Counted from the stretch's first letter, positions 48,004-61,656 are shown. The stretch: DNA of 64,000 nt from Tethya wilhelma (GCA_964030475.1 CAXIPT010000008.1:2850937-2914936); one strand, 5' to 3'. The notes: a model not told the origin generated them from the letters alone. Numbers and translations are program-made.

Positions 48004-51000
48004 TGGAGCCGGCCGGAGGCCGCCACGTGCGCGGACCGTACGCGCGCCGTGCGCATGTTAGAATCGTGGCGACCCTTTTCCTCATTTCGTTTGCCAATCA
48101 TGTTCAGTCTCTCAATTTGCTATTGTGGACTTACCGGACTCAATCACTTTCTGTCTGTCATTTGAGCAGTCACTCTTCTACATTGAGATTTGGCTATTAT
48201 CTATGCATATACTAGTCTACTTCGGTGCCCCAGTCACAATCAACATGCATTGTAAATGCTAACTGGCAACACTGATAACATTACAATTAAAATTTTCCAT
48301 ATCCCACAGCAACTCAGCCTAGCATAATTATTGGCAAATTCTGTAAGATGAACCCTAATTGGGGTCAATTGGTAGACATAATTATCCTATGGTAGTGGTA
48401 GTTGACTGGACCTAGCTGAGTGTATGTGATTTCCTTCTTCCAACATGATAGCAAACAATACTACTCCAAAATGTTAATATTAATGATTCTTGTGGTACAC
48501 ATGGCTTTCTACAGTCATATCCAAATAGCTAGATGTTTTATATATATATGAGGGGGGGAAATGATGTCACATAGAATGAAACACTCATGTGACATATTGA
48601 CTGAATGTGAGTGTACATGATCATTGTACAGTAAAGAATGTTAATTTTAAGAAAGAGTTATGATGATGCAGTGACAACTTGAGTTTAGTATATGTGACAT
48701 TAATTTTAATAATGATATAATGGAAGCAACCTTAAGACCATAAGTGTCAATAGCCACTCGCATGAGGAGAGCTGCAATAGAATGTCCTGAAGCATAATTA
48801 TTGCATGATAATTGTATGAATCAGTGATTGCCTCACATTAATTTTAGTAGTTGAAAAGTAAAAGGTAAAAGTATATGAAAGGTACATATATACATAAAGC
48901 AATAATTATTTCATTGTTAGTGTACAAGCTTTAATGTGATTTTTATGAATACGTTTACTAAACATCCATGCTCACTGTTGTCAAATTGAAATTTATTGCA
49001 ATAACAATGAACATTATTCCTTCTCTTGCAACATGTTGCTCCTCACCTGTGCATTGCATTGCAAGTAGCATGTTGCCAAAAAATTTTCGTGAGTGAAGTT
49101 CTTGCTACGTATATTATAAATGTGGTGGCATGGCTGACCTTAGCCATGCCACATTCAATCTCAATTGTAGTTTGTTAATGTCACACGCACTTAGTTCAAC
49201 CATGTGAGCATGCAGTGATCCAATTGACCCCAAATAGGGTTGTTCTGCCCCCCACAGCTAACGGTGGTTGACTCAACCTGAGTGTATGTGACTTCCTCTA
49301 TCTAAATTATTCACTCTCCATGAAAACAAACATTGACTAGTGAAACTTGTGCTGATTCTTCTGGTGGTTTTCTACAGTCACATCCATCAGACATTATTCA
49401 ATTAGTGTGTTATTTGTTTTATATGAGGGGAAAAGCTTGTAGTGGTATATTGTCGACCTACTGATGTCACGTCACAGAGGACGGAACGCCCATGCATGGT
49501 GACTGACTGAATGTGAGTGTATGTGATGACCCTAGAGTAAAGAATGTCAATTTGAGATATTATTTTGACGGCTAATTGAAAGCGAGATCCTACAGTAAAA
49601 ATAATTTTATGATAATACTCTATTATTTTAGTGCAGACTGAAGTAAATGCGTGAGGCTATGTGATGATCTTAGAGTGAAGAATGTCAAATTTATGATATT
49701 ATTTTGACGGCTGGTTGATTGTTGAGAGTGTACAATGCAGTATTATTATGTACATTTTGGTGACTGAAATAAATGCATGAGGCTATACTATGTGAGGACC
49801 CTATAGTAAAGAATGCTGATAATGGTGACTGATTCGATTGAATCAGTAGATGATCTTACAATAAATAATAATTTTACAAAACTTAATAATTGTTTTGTGA
49901 CAGTGCTGACCATGCATTGACATTCTTTACTATGGATACATCACGTACACTCGTACTAATTTATAGTCAGTCACCAAAATATTATAATGGTTGTTTGATG
50001 ACTGAATGAAAGACTTAGTGTGAGTGTGCACCTTTTAAATCTTAATCGAGTAAACATTTTAAAGTGACCGTATGTAAAGTATTGTAGTTTGGTTCACTGA
50101 CTAAACATTTAATTATTATACATTCATTGAGTGTACGTGACATTCTTTCTCCACATAATATTATTTAAAACACTACATGCATAGTTTAAATAATGGCATG
50201 ACTTATGGGTTACAACAGGTAGGCACAAAATAAATGGGTAAATCAAAAATAATTATTATGACTCAAAATACAGCTGCAGTATAATTATTATAGCTAGAGT
50301 AAGACCAGACATGTACAATTGATCACTTCATAACCATGCATGCATTAATTCCATTATGATTTACATTCCTATAATAATTATTACAGTACTATTTTGCACA
50401 CAGTTTAATAAGCCCCTCCCCTTTGGAAAAGGGTGTCAATTTGATCACAATTTTTGTGAGCCATAGTCTATTTCATAGTAGCCTCATTGCTATGCTGATA
50501 ATAATATTAATAATTGAATATTAGTTTAATTACTTTCACATAGCAAATTTCACAGAATACAGTAAGTAAGTATTTGTAAATCAGAACTTACCTTATATTA
50601 GTGGTAGTATTATGATGGTGAATGTCATTTGGCACACTCAAATAAGCTGAACAATGTCGTGCAATGAAGAATTTAATTAATAATTTTGCAAACAATGACT
50701 GCGTGTACCATAACCATGGCGTGTCATGATTGCCTGCCAGTGCCTGAGTGTGTGTGACATCCCCAGAGGAAATTATCCCAGTATGAACAGTGCTGTCCTT
50801 GATAGTATTCAATGTACTATCCTGTATTATTGGAATGCTATCACGATGAGTAGACTACATGTAATGTAATATGAGTTTCCACATGGAATAACAAAAATGA
50901 GGACCACTCCCACTTTTCAAGGAGAAGAGTGACCGAACTTGAGCGTATGTGACTAAACATTAGTTAGGAATGCACACTCTTGATGACGTAATCACAAACG

Positions 51001-51307
51001 ATCGCGCAAGTCAACACGGTAAGTGTATTCATGTGTAAGTCAACACTCCAATGGCTGATTGAACGTGGCAGTGTGTGACTTGCCAAACTAAAGGTATGCA
51101 TTCACACATCGTAAAGTAGATGAGCCAATCAGAACAAACTAAAATAATTATAGTTAATAGATCATATTATAGGACGATTAGCCCCACCTCCTTTTGCAGA
51201 ATGATGCATGCACGCCTAGCGACCTTTGATCAATTTATTTTATCTCTTAGTTAATCTGTCTGTGACGTGACCTTTGGAGGCTGACTTGTGAACGAAAAGA
51301 AAGAAAA
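48004..51307. other. Repeat-rich gene-free stretch
   Basis: The first 60 bp after the gap are strongly GC- and CpG-rich. From about 48340 to 50100 a degenerate unit recurs: variants of GTGAGTGTATGTGAT and CCTAGAGTAAAGAATGTCAA appear near 48610, 49510, 49665, 49800 and 49920. A block near 48355-48440 (GGGGTCAATTGG ... GTTGACTGGACC) recurs diverged at 49215-49285. No gene is supported before 51308. Confidence 0.6.
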
Positions 51308-51955
51308 ATGGCGATGTCTACTAAGCAGGGTGAAGCGGCAGGAGACTGGAGGGCCGAGAGGAAGAAGATCATTCCAGTATTCATTGGGCAGTTCATTCTT
51401 TCAATAATCACGACAGCTGTCATCATGTATGGAGGGTACTACTATTGCCCATCAATTCCTGTGCCCAAGTCCAATGATTTCATTGTGAAGTTGATCTATG
51501 CGTTGCGAGTGTGTGCCTTTCCTGGTGTGACGACTCTATTTGTTGCTATTAATGTGGTGATGAACAAAAGAGGGACTGGTCCGGCACACAACCCATTATC
51601 AGGACTAGAAACACACATTCAAGTTGATAAGAACTTTTTGGCCAATACTGTTGAACAGCTGCTAGTTTTTCTCCTCTTTGTTCTGGTACTGATCACTTAT
51701 CTTCAGCCGGAGGAAATGAGAATCATAGTTTTTTATTCAACAGTGTTTGTTGTCAGTCGAGCCATTTTTAGGATTGGGTACGGGATTCATCCTAAATATC
51801 GGTCTGGTGGAATGATGATGCTTGTTTGGAGCCATTTTGTCATTCTTGGGTTAATCCTTTACTTAATGTACACTCGTGGGTTCATGTACAACCTTCCAAC
51901 TGAGTCGTTTGGCAGTAATGAAGACTATGAGAGCACAAGAAAATCTGAACTGTAG
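51308..51955 (+). CDS. MAPEG-family membrane protein (TMEM79-like), paralogue 2
   Basis: 215 residues in one exon, 28 residues longer at the N-terminus than the paralogue at 33520. Shared landmarks: MYGGYYYCPSIPVPKSNDF (paralogue: LYGGYYYFPFIPTPSSNDF), then LANTVEQLLVF and LMYTRGFMY. Five hydrophobic segments fit the TMEM79-like MAPEG layout. The tail ends RKSEL, again K-x-E-L. The start ATG follows a short purine-rich leader (AAGAAAGAAAA). The two MAPEG genes flank the 7TM receptor array about 17 kb apart, so the array may have expanded between two products of an older duplication. Substrate unknown. Confidence 0.78.
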   Translation: MAMSTKQGEAAGDWRAERKKIIPVFIGQFILSIITTAVIMYGGYYYCPSIPVPKSNDFIVKLIYALRVCAFPGVTTLFVAINVVMNKRGTGPAHNPLSGLETHIQVDKNFLANTVEQLLVFLLFVLVLITYLQPEEMRIIVFYSTVFVVSRAIFRIGYGIHPKYRSGGMMMLVWSHFVILGLILYLMYTRGFMYNLPTESFGSNEDYESTRKSEL

Positions 51956-52339
51956 TATTATTATGTATTTTATGTATATATTTTTTGGAATGTTTCTGCA
52001 ACTTTTTTTGACACAGGTTTGCATTGTGATTATGGGGAATTTGTACGCATGCGCATTAATTAACACACAAGTAGAGATGGCCACGTGCGCCACGTGGATC
52101 TGTACACGGAGGACATGGCGACAGAGGATGTAAACAACATGACTGGTTTTGTTCTTTGTATGATTATCGACTACTGGCTGTGATAATTCAAATGTAAGTT
52201 TTGGTGTAAGTTGTGCTCACTCAACAAGTCTGCATATACATAATAAATTATAAATATTATCATAATGATACTAAATAATTGCTTATGTCATGTTTAGATT
52301 ACTCTCAGTGTCAGACTCACTGTGCTTGTGTTGTGTCAG

Positions 52340-53390
52340 ATGGCATCAAGAAGACTTCAGCTCTCACTAGCCATCCTCAAACCAGATCTCTTTACTCGAC
52401 CCCAAGCAACACAGGTATTGAATGGTCTGGATATACCAGACTAGATATTGATGGCCATGTACAAGGGGTGGTCACAACATACCTGTTGTACTAGTCTAGC
52501 ACCCATGACTGGGATCAAAATTTGATCTGTCCAACTTTGTAAAGGTCTTGACCCTTGATCACACCATTTTGGAAGGCTTTGATAATAAAGAATTTTGACC
52601 TTTGACCCAACTAAAACATGCTGGCTGTAGCTAGTGACCTTGACTGTTGATTGAAAGCAAGCAATCAAGCTCTCTTGATCCTTGATGGGGCCAATTTCTG
52701 TTGCTTGACCTGGCCCTTGATCGCATCTTGATCCTGGTCGTGGGTGTTAGTACAGCAGGTATGGTCATGACCACCCCTTGATGTGTTACTCTCTACTTAT
52801 GTAGATGGTTCGGAACATTATTCTTCAAGAAGGATTTCACATTATTCGGTCATCTGTTGAGACATTACGAACTGAAGATGCTGAAAGATTTTATTCTGAA
52901 CATCAAGGTACTGTATTGAGAGTAGTAACAATTATAGTGAGATCGAGAATAAATTGCGATATTCTGTTCCACTTCCTTTGTCTTCAGGAAGGTTCTTCTT
53001 TGCTCGTCTTGTCAGTCATATGAGCAGTGGTCCCATCAATCCTATGGTGCTGGCACACAGGGATGCAATACAGAAATGGCGGGCCTTAATGGGGCCCACT
53101 AAGTCGTACGTTGCCCAGGCAACTGCCCCTCTTACAATACGAGGCATGTATGGACTCACTGACACTAGAAATGCAACACATGGATCAGGTAAATTTATTA
53201 CTTTCAAAATGCATAATGCTACTTTGTATTGTTTCTTGTAGACTCCTCTGAAAGTGCTGAAAGAGAAATTCAGTTTTTCTTTCCTGATTTTGACATTGCT
53301 CTTTGGTACCAACAAGAGGAGCAGACTTATCTCAATGGAGCTATAAGCTACTGTGAAATAGACCAGATACACAAGCCTTCAACAAGCTGA
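52340..53390 (+). CDS. NME6: Nucleoside diphosphate kinase 6
   Basis: Four exons: 52340-52414, 52805-52907, 52988-53188, 53242-53390, in phase throughout, giving 175 residues. NME6 belongs to the group II NDP kinases and is mitochondrial in vertebrates. Visible landmarks: LSLAILKPDLF at the start, AERFYSEHQGRFFFARLV, MSSGPINPMVLAHRDAIQKW and TDTRNATHGSD. The last motif contains the catalytic His that is phosphorylated in this family. It also keeps LMGPTKSY and FFPDFDIALWY, characteristic of NME6 rather than NME1/2. Length is close to the human protein. Intron 1 holds a MITE with long inverted ends. Confidence 0.92.
52462..52780. mobile_element. MITE with about 45-bp inverted ends
   Basis: The left end CAAGGGGTGGTCACAACATA pairs with the right end, which reads ATGGTCATGACCACCCCTTG. 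The arms continue inwards through the GTACT...CACCCA region to GATCAA/TTGATC. The interior is repetitive CTTGA/TTGACC sequence. It lies in NME6 intron 1. A related element occurs in the nocturnin intron at 54648-54898. Confidence 0.75.
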
Positions 53391-53606
53391 TATAAAATAT
53401 TGAGTCTTCAGTAATGTTTAAAGAAAGTATTGAGTAGTCGTGACTATTTCAAATCACTTTGTTCTGTTTTTAATTCATGTTGATGGACTGTGTCGACCAT
53501 AAACACTTTGAAATTAATAGATTGGGATGGTGGTGTGTGAAAGAAATAATTGTCTGGTATAATGGAAAAAAAATGATCAGCAACCTAAGAACATGCTAAA
53601 GAGGTG

Positions 53607-54163
53607 CTATAACTTGTCTAAAAATCTAAAACAGTCTGAATCAACTTTCCACACGTCTCCTTGTTTAGACAATAAAAAGTTTTGTGAAAAATTCTCTTCA
53701 CTGTCTTGCCCATCAAACCGAACAAGACCTCCACACACAACGAGAACAGTGCTCTCTCCTTGGCCACCAGCTACAGGCTGACAGTCAAACGTGAGCAGTG
53801 CATGTTCACTGCCAGGCAATGACTGGTAGAAGTGTGTGATATCCACAGCGCCAGATTTTGCATGTCCATTCCACACCAGCAGTGATGAATCGGAGTACAA
53901 GCCAGTAATTAACTGTAGAGTAAAGAGAGTGAGAAGGCTCTGTTATTGACATTGTTTATGTTGTGTACTACACATAAATTTCAATGTGCAAATTCCTAAT
54001 GGTGCGCTTTATTTAGAGTCTAGACTTGGTCATTGGACTGCACCTGTCTTCTCTTGTCGAGCGTCTCGTAAAACACTTGTACGAATTTTTCTCCAGCTTC
54101 TGTTGCCTCTGAGACCTTTGTTTTGTATTCAGGAGGTTTTGAAGATGAAGCAAATGCAGCCAT
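53607..54163 (-). CDS. NXT1: NTF2-related export protein (p15)
   Basis: Two exons: 54044-54163 (40 codons) and 53607-53912, giving 141 residues, the normal family length. NXT1/p15 pairs with NXF1 to carry mRNA through the nuclear pore. Family landmarks are all present: FVQVFYETLDKRRQ, LLVWNGHAKSG, LPGSEHALLTFDCQPV, TVLVVCGGLVRFDG and FSQNFLL, ending WKVDSDCFRFLD. It could equally be called NXT2, since the two vertebrate genes diverged later. The start is set by the conserved first exon; the upstream frame is open but lies over the neighbouring gene. It is head-to-head with nocturnin, 115 bp between ATGs. Confidence 0.92.
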
Positions 54164-54278
54164 GTGACACTTTATCTGCTCGAACCAGTGAAGTGGGCGT
54201 GACCAAATGCTTTGTGGGCGGATCAGCAGAGGTATTTCATTTTGGAAGTTGATCACAGCTTGTAACACTCCTCTTGAA
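54164..54278. promoter_or_regulatory. Short divergent promoter, NXT / nocturnin
   Basis: Only 115 bp separate the two opposite start codons, so both 5' UTRs and the promoter overlap or start inside this interval. It may be compact or include divergent transcripts that overlap. Confidence 0.6.
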
Positions 54279-55800
<1,522 letters not shown>

Positions 55801-55938
55801 AAGATATGTGCGTATAAAATTTAGTGATTTTGTTATGTGCTTACAAAACCATGTTGAGTGTATGCATGACATAATTGTATTATTATTATTATGTATGGTG
55901 GATGTATTTATGTAGTACAGAAAAAGTTAGCTATACAA

Positions 55939-58109
55939 TCAATCATCGGTGATAGTGTCATGTCTTTGCCTCTTCCTAATAGGAGCATCTCTGTCTCTAG
56001 ATCGATCTTCATACCCTCTACCCTTCTCATATCTTGTATCATAGTCGTAACCACGTCTTCTACCGTCCCCATTTCTTTTTCTAGAGTGCCTTGGACTCTC
56101 AGAATCATGTCGATCCCTGCTGCTGGGCCTTCTATCAGAGGGACTTTCAGAGTCATGCCTTCTCCACTTGCCAGACCTTCTAGCAGAGGGACTTTCAGAG
56201 TCTTGCCTTTTTCTGCTGGGCCTTCTCTCTGTAGAACTCTCTGATTCATGTCTTTTTCGTCTTCTGGTAGGTGAGGGGCTCTTAGAATCATGTCTGCCTT
56301 TAGGTCTTCTGTTAGGTCTTCCATCCAATGAACTATCTGAATCATGTCTTCCTCTTCTACCAAGTTTTCTCTCTGATGGACTGTCACTATCTGAGTCCTG
56401 TCTCTTTCTCCTCCTAGGCCTTCTGTCTCGTGGACTATCAGAACGATGTATTTTTTTGCTCTTTGGTGGTTTATCAACATCAGAATCATTGTGTTTTACC
56501 ACCCATGATTCTTCTTCAGAGGAACTATCACTTTCATGTCTTGCTCTAGCTTTCTTCTTCTTCTTCTTGGATTTCTTTTCCTTTTTACTCTTTTTCCTGA
56601 TAAAAAACACCACAAAAAGCAACTAAATTAAATATTCAGATGCATAATGCTAGCAATAGCACTGTAGATACAATAGAACCTCTGACAAAGGATAATTCTT
56701 GGTTCCTGAAATTTCAATTCCCCATTGTAGCAATACAAACAGAACCTCCAAGAAGAGGACAACCTCTCTACAGAGGACAAACAGACCGATATTTATATTG
56801 TCCCAAAATGCCCTTTGTTCAGAGGTTTCACTGTTCTGTACATCTGCAGCAGCATTCCTAGGAAGACATTCACCTCTTAGCCTTCTTCTCTGTGGTGATG
56901 ATTGGCTCACTCTTGTTCATAGCTCTCTCTTCTTCCTCCACCTCAGGAAGGCTGGATACGGACGGTGTAGCTGCTTGTCTCTGTATTGGCGTTTGATGAA
57001 CCTTTCCCAATTTGAGCCTGTCGTCTCCTTTGCTCTGAGCTGGATCATGCTGAGTGTGATTGATACACTCACATGGGAGATGTGCACACAAGCTGACAAA
57101 CACACAATGTATGCACATACCTCAAAGACTGTTGCTCCCTCTTTTGTTGTTTTGCTCTCGGTACCAGAGAACATTAGCTGAGATCTTCGACTGCAGGTGT
57201 ATACCAAACACATCAACACAATTATTATGGCAATGTACATGTACATAGCCATAATTATTACAGCCAATGGTTTCACACACTCTAACCTCTGAAATCCAAC
57301 ACCTTTGATTCTTTCTTCCGACTCGTCCATCTCCTCTACCGATCGTCTTCTACACACCTCAGCTATCTCTTGCTTTGTCAGCACCTTTTGAGGTTGGACT
57401 GGAGCAGATGGTTTCAGTCCCCTGGCACATGTAGCATGAACAGAAAGAATTAAAATCATGAGCACGCAGTTAACTTAAAGATGAATTTATTTGACTCACA
57501 ATGCAGCTGCCATTGCTTCCTCTTCAGCTCTCTTGACAGCAGCTACTTCCTGAAATTATGGAAGGAGTGAAAGCTTCTTATTAAAATATCATGATCATGG
57601 ATTTAAAGTATGCAACTCGGATCCAACATTTTAGCATATAGGTGTCTATTTGCTTACTGCCTTGAGTCTGTCCATTTTCCCAGTGACTTTAGATTGCTTG
57701 GTATACCTATATTGATGATAGAGTATTGGTATGAATGCACATAAATATTTAGTCCGGCACATCATGTGTAAGGGTCTGGCTGCAAATATTATACAATAAT
57801 ACGACAGACTGCATATGCACTGTGCCACAAACCATGTAAGATCTTTTCCCTTCTGCCATCTCCCAGTTGGTGCCATTACAGAATGGCCTAAAATCATTTT
57901 AAAAAAGAAGAGAGAATACAGAAGACACATTACAACATATTTTTGTTGTATGGAGCATAAAAATTATATCAAAAGTTTGATTGTTTACTGAGGATACACT
58001 CCAACTCACCTAAGTAATTTTCTCTGTGTTTGTCTACCTTGACATCCTCCCATTCAAACTGGTCCTTTCCTCCTCTATTCCCCCCTCTAGGCGGCTCATA
58101 CCGTGGCAT
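55939..58109 (-). CDS. MMTAG2: MMTAG2-like nuclear protein with a long RS/KE-rich tail
   Basis: Eight exons join in phase: 58010-58109, 57833-57887, 57658-57706, 57500-57549, 57287-57421, 57121-57190, 56874-57034, 55939-56596, giving 425 residues. The N-terminus matches the MMTAG2 family (human C1orf35): [20 protein letters not shown], then [20 protein letters not shown] and [13 protein letters not shown]. The last exon encodes a Lys-rich block and about ten degenerate repeats of R(H/Q)DS(E/D)SPS.RR type, as in splicing-associated SR proteins. The human protein is about 263 residues, so the tail is much expanded. Function is poorly known; a role near spliceosomes is inferred from the RS tail. 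It diverges from NUP54. Confidence 0.88.
56671..56833. mobile_element. Short MITE with GAACCTCTGA-type ends
   Basis: The left end CAATAGAACCTCTGACAAAG pairs with the right end CTTTGTTCAGAGGTTTCACTG. The internal sequence repeats the GAACCTC / AGAGGACAA theme. It lies in an MMTAG2 intron. Confidence 0.65.
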
Positions 58110-58381
58110 CTTAGCTAGCAGTCTATAACCAAAGACAATCAGAAAAGATCGAGAATAAACACCACCGTTGTATTCTAAATAATGCGCATTTTTAACCGCG
58201 GTTCAAAGTTCAAACATCGAACTGGATTGAACCTGTTTCTAGCACTTCTCTTTCTCAGCTGCTTTCTTTTCCTCTCAAAGTAAGAGTTTCATAAAATATA
58301 TCATCTAAGATCTAAAGTATAAGGATAGACTAATTGTAACTTATGAGCGTTTGTTCTGTTGTTGTTTTACTACTAGCAGTC
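58110..58381. promoter_or_regulatory. Divergent promoter and NUP54 leader, MMTAG2 / NUP54
   Basis: 272 bp between opposite ATGs. CTCAAA|GTAAGAG near 58279 and the TACTACTAG acceptor just before 58379 suggest a non-coding first exon for NUP54. Confidence 0.55.
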
Positions 58382-59325
58382 ATGCTGGGTCAGAGTACTG
58401 GTGGTGGGCTGCAGTTGGGAACAGGTGGCGGGCTGGGTACCACTGGTTTAGGCGGGACAACTGGTGGCCTTCAGTTGGGAGCTACTGGAGGAGGGTTAGG
58501 TGGACTTGGAGGTGGACTCAAACTAGGAACTGGTTTGGGTCTTGGACAAACTTCAGGTTGGTTGAAATACTCTTTATATTAATATTAAATTTGTGTCAAG
58601 GGTTTGCACAAAATTAATAATAGAGCGTTTTTATTATGACGTCAGTGGTATACAGATGAATAAGTAAATTAGTAACTGAATATGCAAATTAGCACTCAGG
58701 GAGAAATGTATGGGAGAATTCTGTTCTGCTACTTAGCCTATATAACACTCAGTGATCGGTTTATATGTAGTGGCTTACAAGGTAGCAGTGTCAAAAATCA
58801 CCTGGAATCAAGCTCTTCCCGTGGCTGCAGTAAGTAAAAAATCCAGACTTGAACGATTTCTCCCATACATGCAATACTTTAGCTGTACACCAGAAGGCAG
58901 CTGCTACGTGAACCACGCCCCCAAAATTGCGCAAAATTATGTAAATACAAACGCTCTATTGTCACTTGTGTTCTTCATGTAGGTACTGGGCTATCTCTTG
59001 GTGGCCAACAGACCAGTACAGGATTGCAGCTAGGTGGAGGGTTGGGTCTAGGACAGACCAGCACAGCAACAGGATTCAGTCTGGGAGGGGGAGGACTGGG
59101 ACAACAAGGCAAGGGTTTAAATTGTAAAAGAAATTAAAGATAGATAATTTTTGTATTTTGTACCTTAGGTGGACTAGGACTTGGTCTGGGTGGTGGATTG
59201 TCAACAGGAGCTAAACTGGGAGGTAGTTTGGGGACTGGTCTAGGAGGAGGACTGTCGCTAGGAGGGCAGAGCAAACCTACCCTGGGACTTGGTGGGCTCG
59301 ACCTGGCTGGAACTCAGAAAAGTAC

Positions 59326-59371
<46 letters not shown>

Positions 59372-60963
59372 CTTGTGTTGTGTTCATATTGGATTTGACT
59401 GGAAATGGTCATCATTTCTGCTTGTCAAGAAATTAATGACTGGTACATTTATCGACCCTTTACCCATTGTGCTCCTAGCCTCAACCCTGACCACTGGTAC
59501 CAGTAACCTTGGTATCTTCAAGCAGCCAACCATTCAACAGCAGCAGCAAGAACAGCACGCAGTACTGGAACAGAACCTCCAAACCCTCCTCACTGTAAAT
59601 GCTGTCAAGAACCCTCGAGTGTTTGGTGATGAGAGAGATGTCATTCTTACGAAATTCAACCTCTTGCAAGCTTGGGCTGGAACTGGCAAGGGTTTGGTGA
59701 GTCATGAGGGACAGCTCCAAGGAGTCGACTTCACTTCAGATAGTCTCCTTTGTAGATTCAAGGTAATACTTACAGAGATCCAGTCTTTTGCACTAGTCAT
59801 GGTGTTGGTTTCTTGTTGTTTCGTAGACTATCAGTTATAGTCGGTTGCCTACGGCTCGAAATGAAGATGGTTTAGTGGCTCTCCAGTTCAAGAAGTCAGA
59901 CACTCAGCTTTTGTCTGAGCAAGAGGCCCTCACCAAATCCCTTCAAGACATGGTCAACACTCCTAGTGTCCAAGTGGTCGTTGATAGTATACGTCCTTTA
60001 CCCGATAACTGGTGAGCTCAGACTAAAAAAAAATTGATGTTGATAGCTACTGTAATGTATTAAACTTATTGTAGCGTATGGTGTGCTGATGTACTTAATA
60101 GCTGTAATGAGATTGATCTCTAGTTGTCGTTCTTGCACGCATCCGCTGCTCCAAATTAAATCAATTATCACTGGACACGGAATCAGAGACTATGCAATTA
60201 CTCACATTTGAAGGCACTTGAGGCCCACTTAACTTGAGGTGGGCTAATGGACCTTATTAAATCAGAGGGTTATGTAACTCCACAAACAATAAAGTGCCTT
60301 CCATCCCATCTCACGGACATGTGTGTGTGTGTTTGTATGTGTATGCGCATGTTTGTATGTATGTAATAGTATCACTCTACGCGTGGTATGCACGTTTAAT
60401 GTGGTACTCTTATAGTACTATTATTCTAGTACTGTCCAGCGTATGAAGTAGTATTGTGAAGGAAACCTGGTATTTTGATATTGAAAGAATTAATGACTCA
60501 CCATTCCCAAACCTGAACTAAAGTACAATACAATAAGCCTTTAATTTGTTGTTTCTATTATTATCATCTTTCAACTGGAATCTGTTTTGTGTCCACAACA
60601 CATTTCAGCCATTCTTTCAATTGTGAGATGCCCTAAGTTTATCGTCCTTCATCCTTTGACATACTCGTAGTGTAATTGTCCCCCTAGACTTGGAGTCTCA
60701 TTATCATAAATCTGACGCCATCTTTTCTTGTGCTCCTAATCTCATCGAGGGTTTGATGAAGTTAGGCGTACAATCAAAGCATTGAGCATTCTTTGTGGCT
60801 TTCACCCATTCCCCTTTCACCTTCTGTTTCAATTCTCCTTGTCATTTTGAAAGGAAAGAACTCAAAAGAGATGCATATACAATCATTAGATTCCTCAGTT
60901 GGGCAGTGGTAACTTTTTGTGGTCTTCAAAAAACAAATTATTGTGACGACGTATGTAACTATC

Positions 60964-61001
<38 letters not shown>

Positions 61002-61566
61002 GATGACTGCTCTTCAGTTCCCTGGCCAAGTGACCTCATTCCAGTGTGTGTGTTGTTTTTTGGATGAAGCCACAGTTTTGTTTAAACTGGCCTCCCTGTG
61101 TGTTTTTGTTTGCATGTGTACATTTACATGTTTCAAAGTATTTCATTAATGTGTGAAAAACCACATTTGGTCATACAGAGGTATTGTATCTGTTCAGTTT
61201 TTTAAACATTTTTTTCCACCCTACCTTCCTTAGCTTAGTGACCTTGTATCTATGGTGATAGCAATAGAGAACAAAGACTCACAGAGACTTTGTCTTTCGG
61301 TGCATGAAAGAGAAAATATGTTAATAATTTCGTTCCATCCTCACATGGAAAATGTGAATGTGTTTCATCTTGGTTCATGCACATCTCTGGTGACTACGGT
61401 CATAGTGATTGTAATGTTCATGTGTGTATGACCCTCATCTTCTGCTTACATCACTTCTTGCAGCTCAGAAATGGCCATCTATATCCTGGAGAAGTCAGTA
61501 ATGGGTGGGACTCGACGACTGCTAGCTGCTGATGTGTACATGTTCCTACAAAATGCTACTAGGAAG
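58382..61566 (+). CDS. NUP54: Nucleoporin NUP54, 5' part (3' incomplete)
   Basis: Six exons in phase: 58382-58556, 58983-59108, 59169-59321, 59479-59762, 59827-60011, 61464-61566. NUP54 belongs to the central-channel NUP62 complex of the nuclear pore. The structured part is clear: NPRVFGDERDVILTKFNLLQ, then GTGKGLV, CRFKTISYSRLP and GLVALQFKKSDTQLLSEQE, ending VMGGTRRLLAADVYMF. The first three exons encode about 150 residues of GLG/LGG/GLQLG repeats with no Phe-Gly dipeptide, unlike the FG repeats usual here. The second exon ends in a GC donor (CAAG|GCAAGG). The C-terminal coiled coils are not found after 61566, so the rest lies past the window. I start at MLGQSTGG after an acceptor. Confidence 0.88.
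59324..59367. repeat. (GT)n microsatellite
   Basis: GT run starting at the GTACTT donor of NUP54 exon 3. Confidence 0.95.
60012..61463. other. NUP54 intron, no gene seen
   Basis: 1.45 kb with a GT run near 60966-60997 and no supported gene or transposon. Confidence 0.6.
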
Positions 61567-61615
61567 GTAATGGCACCTATCTGTTTGGAATAGTTGTATA
61601 CATCGATTCGTTTCT

Positions 61616-61656
<41 letters not shown>

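Noticed and set aside
47740..48165. Open frames crossing the N run
   Set aside because: They exist only because N is translated as unknown residues.
58343..58381. Upstream ATG of NUP54 giving a secretory-looking leader
   Set aside because: A nucleoporin would not carry a signal peptide, and a TACTACTAG acceptor lies between this ATG and the repeat region.
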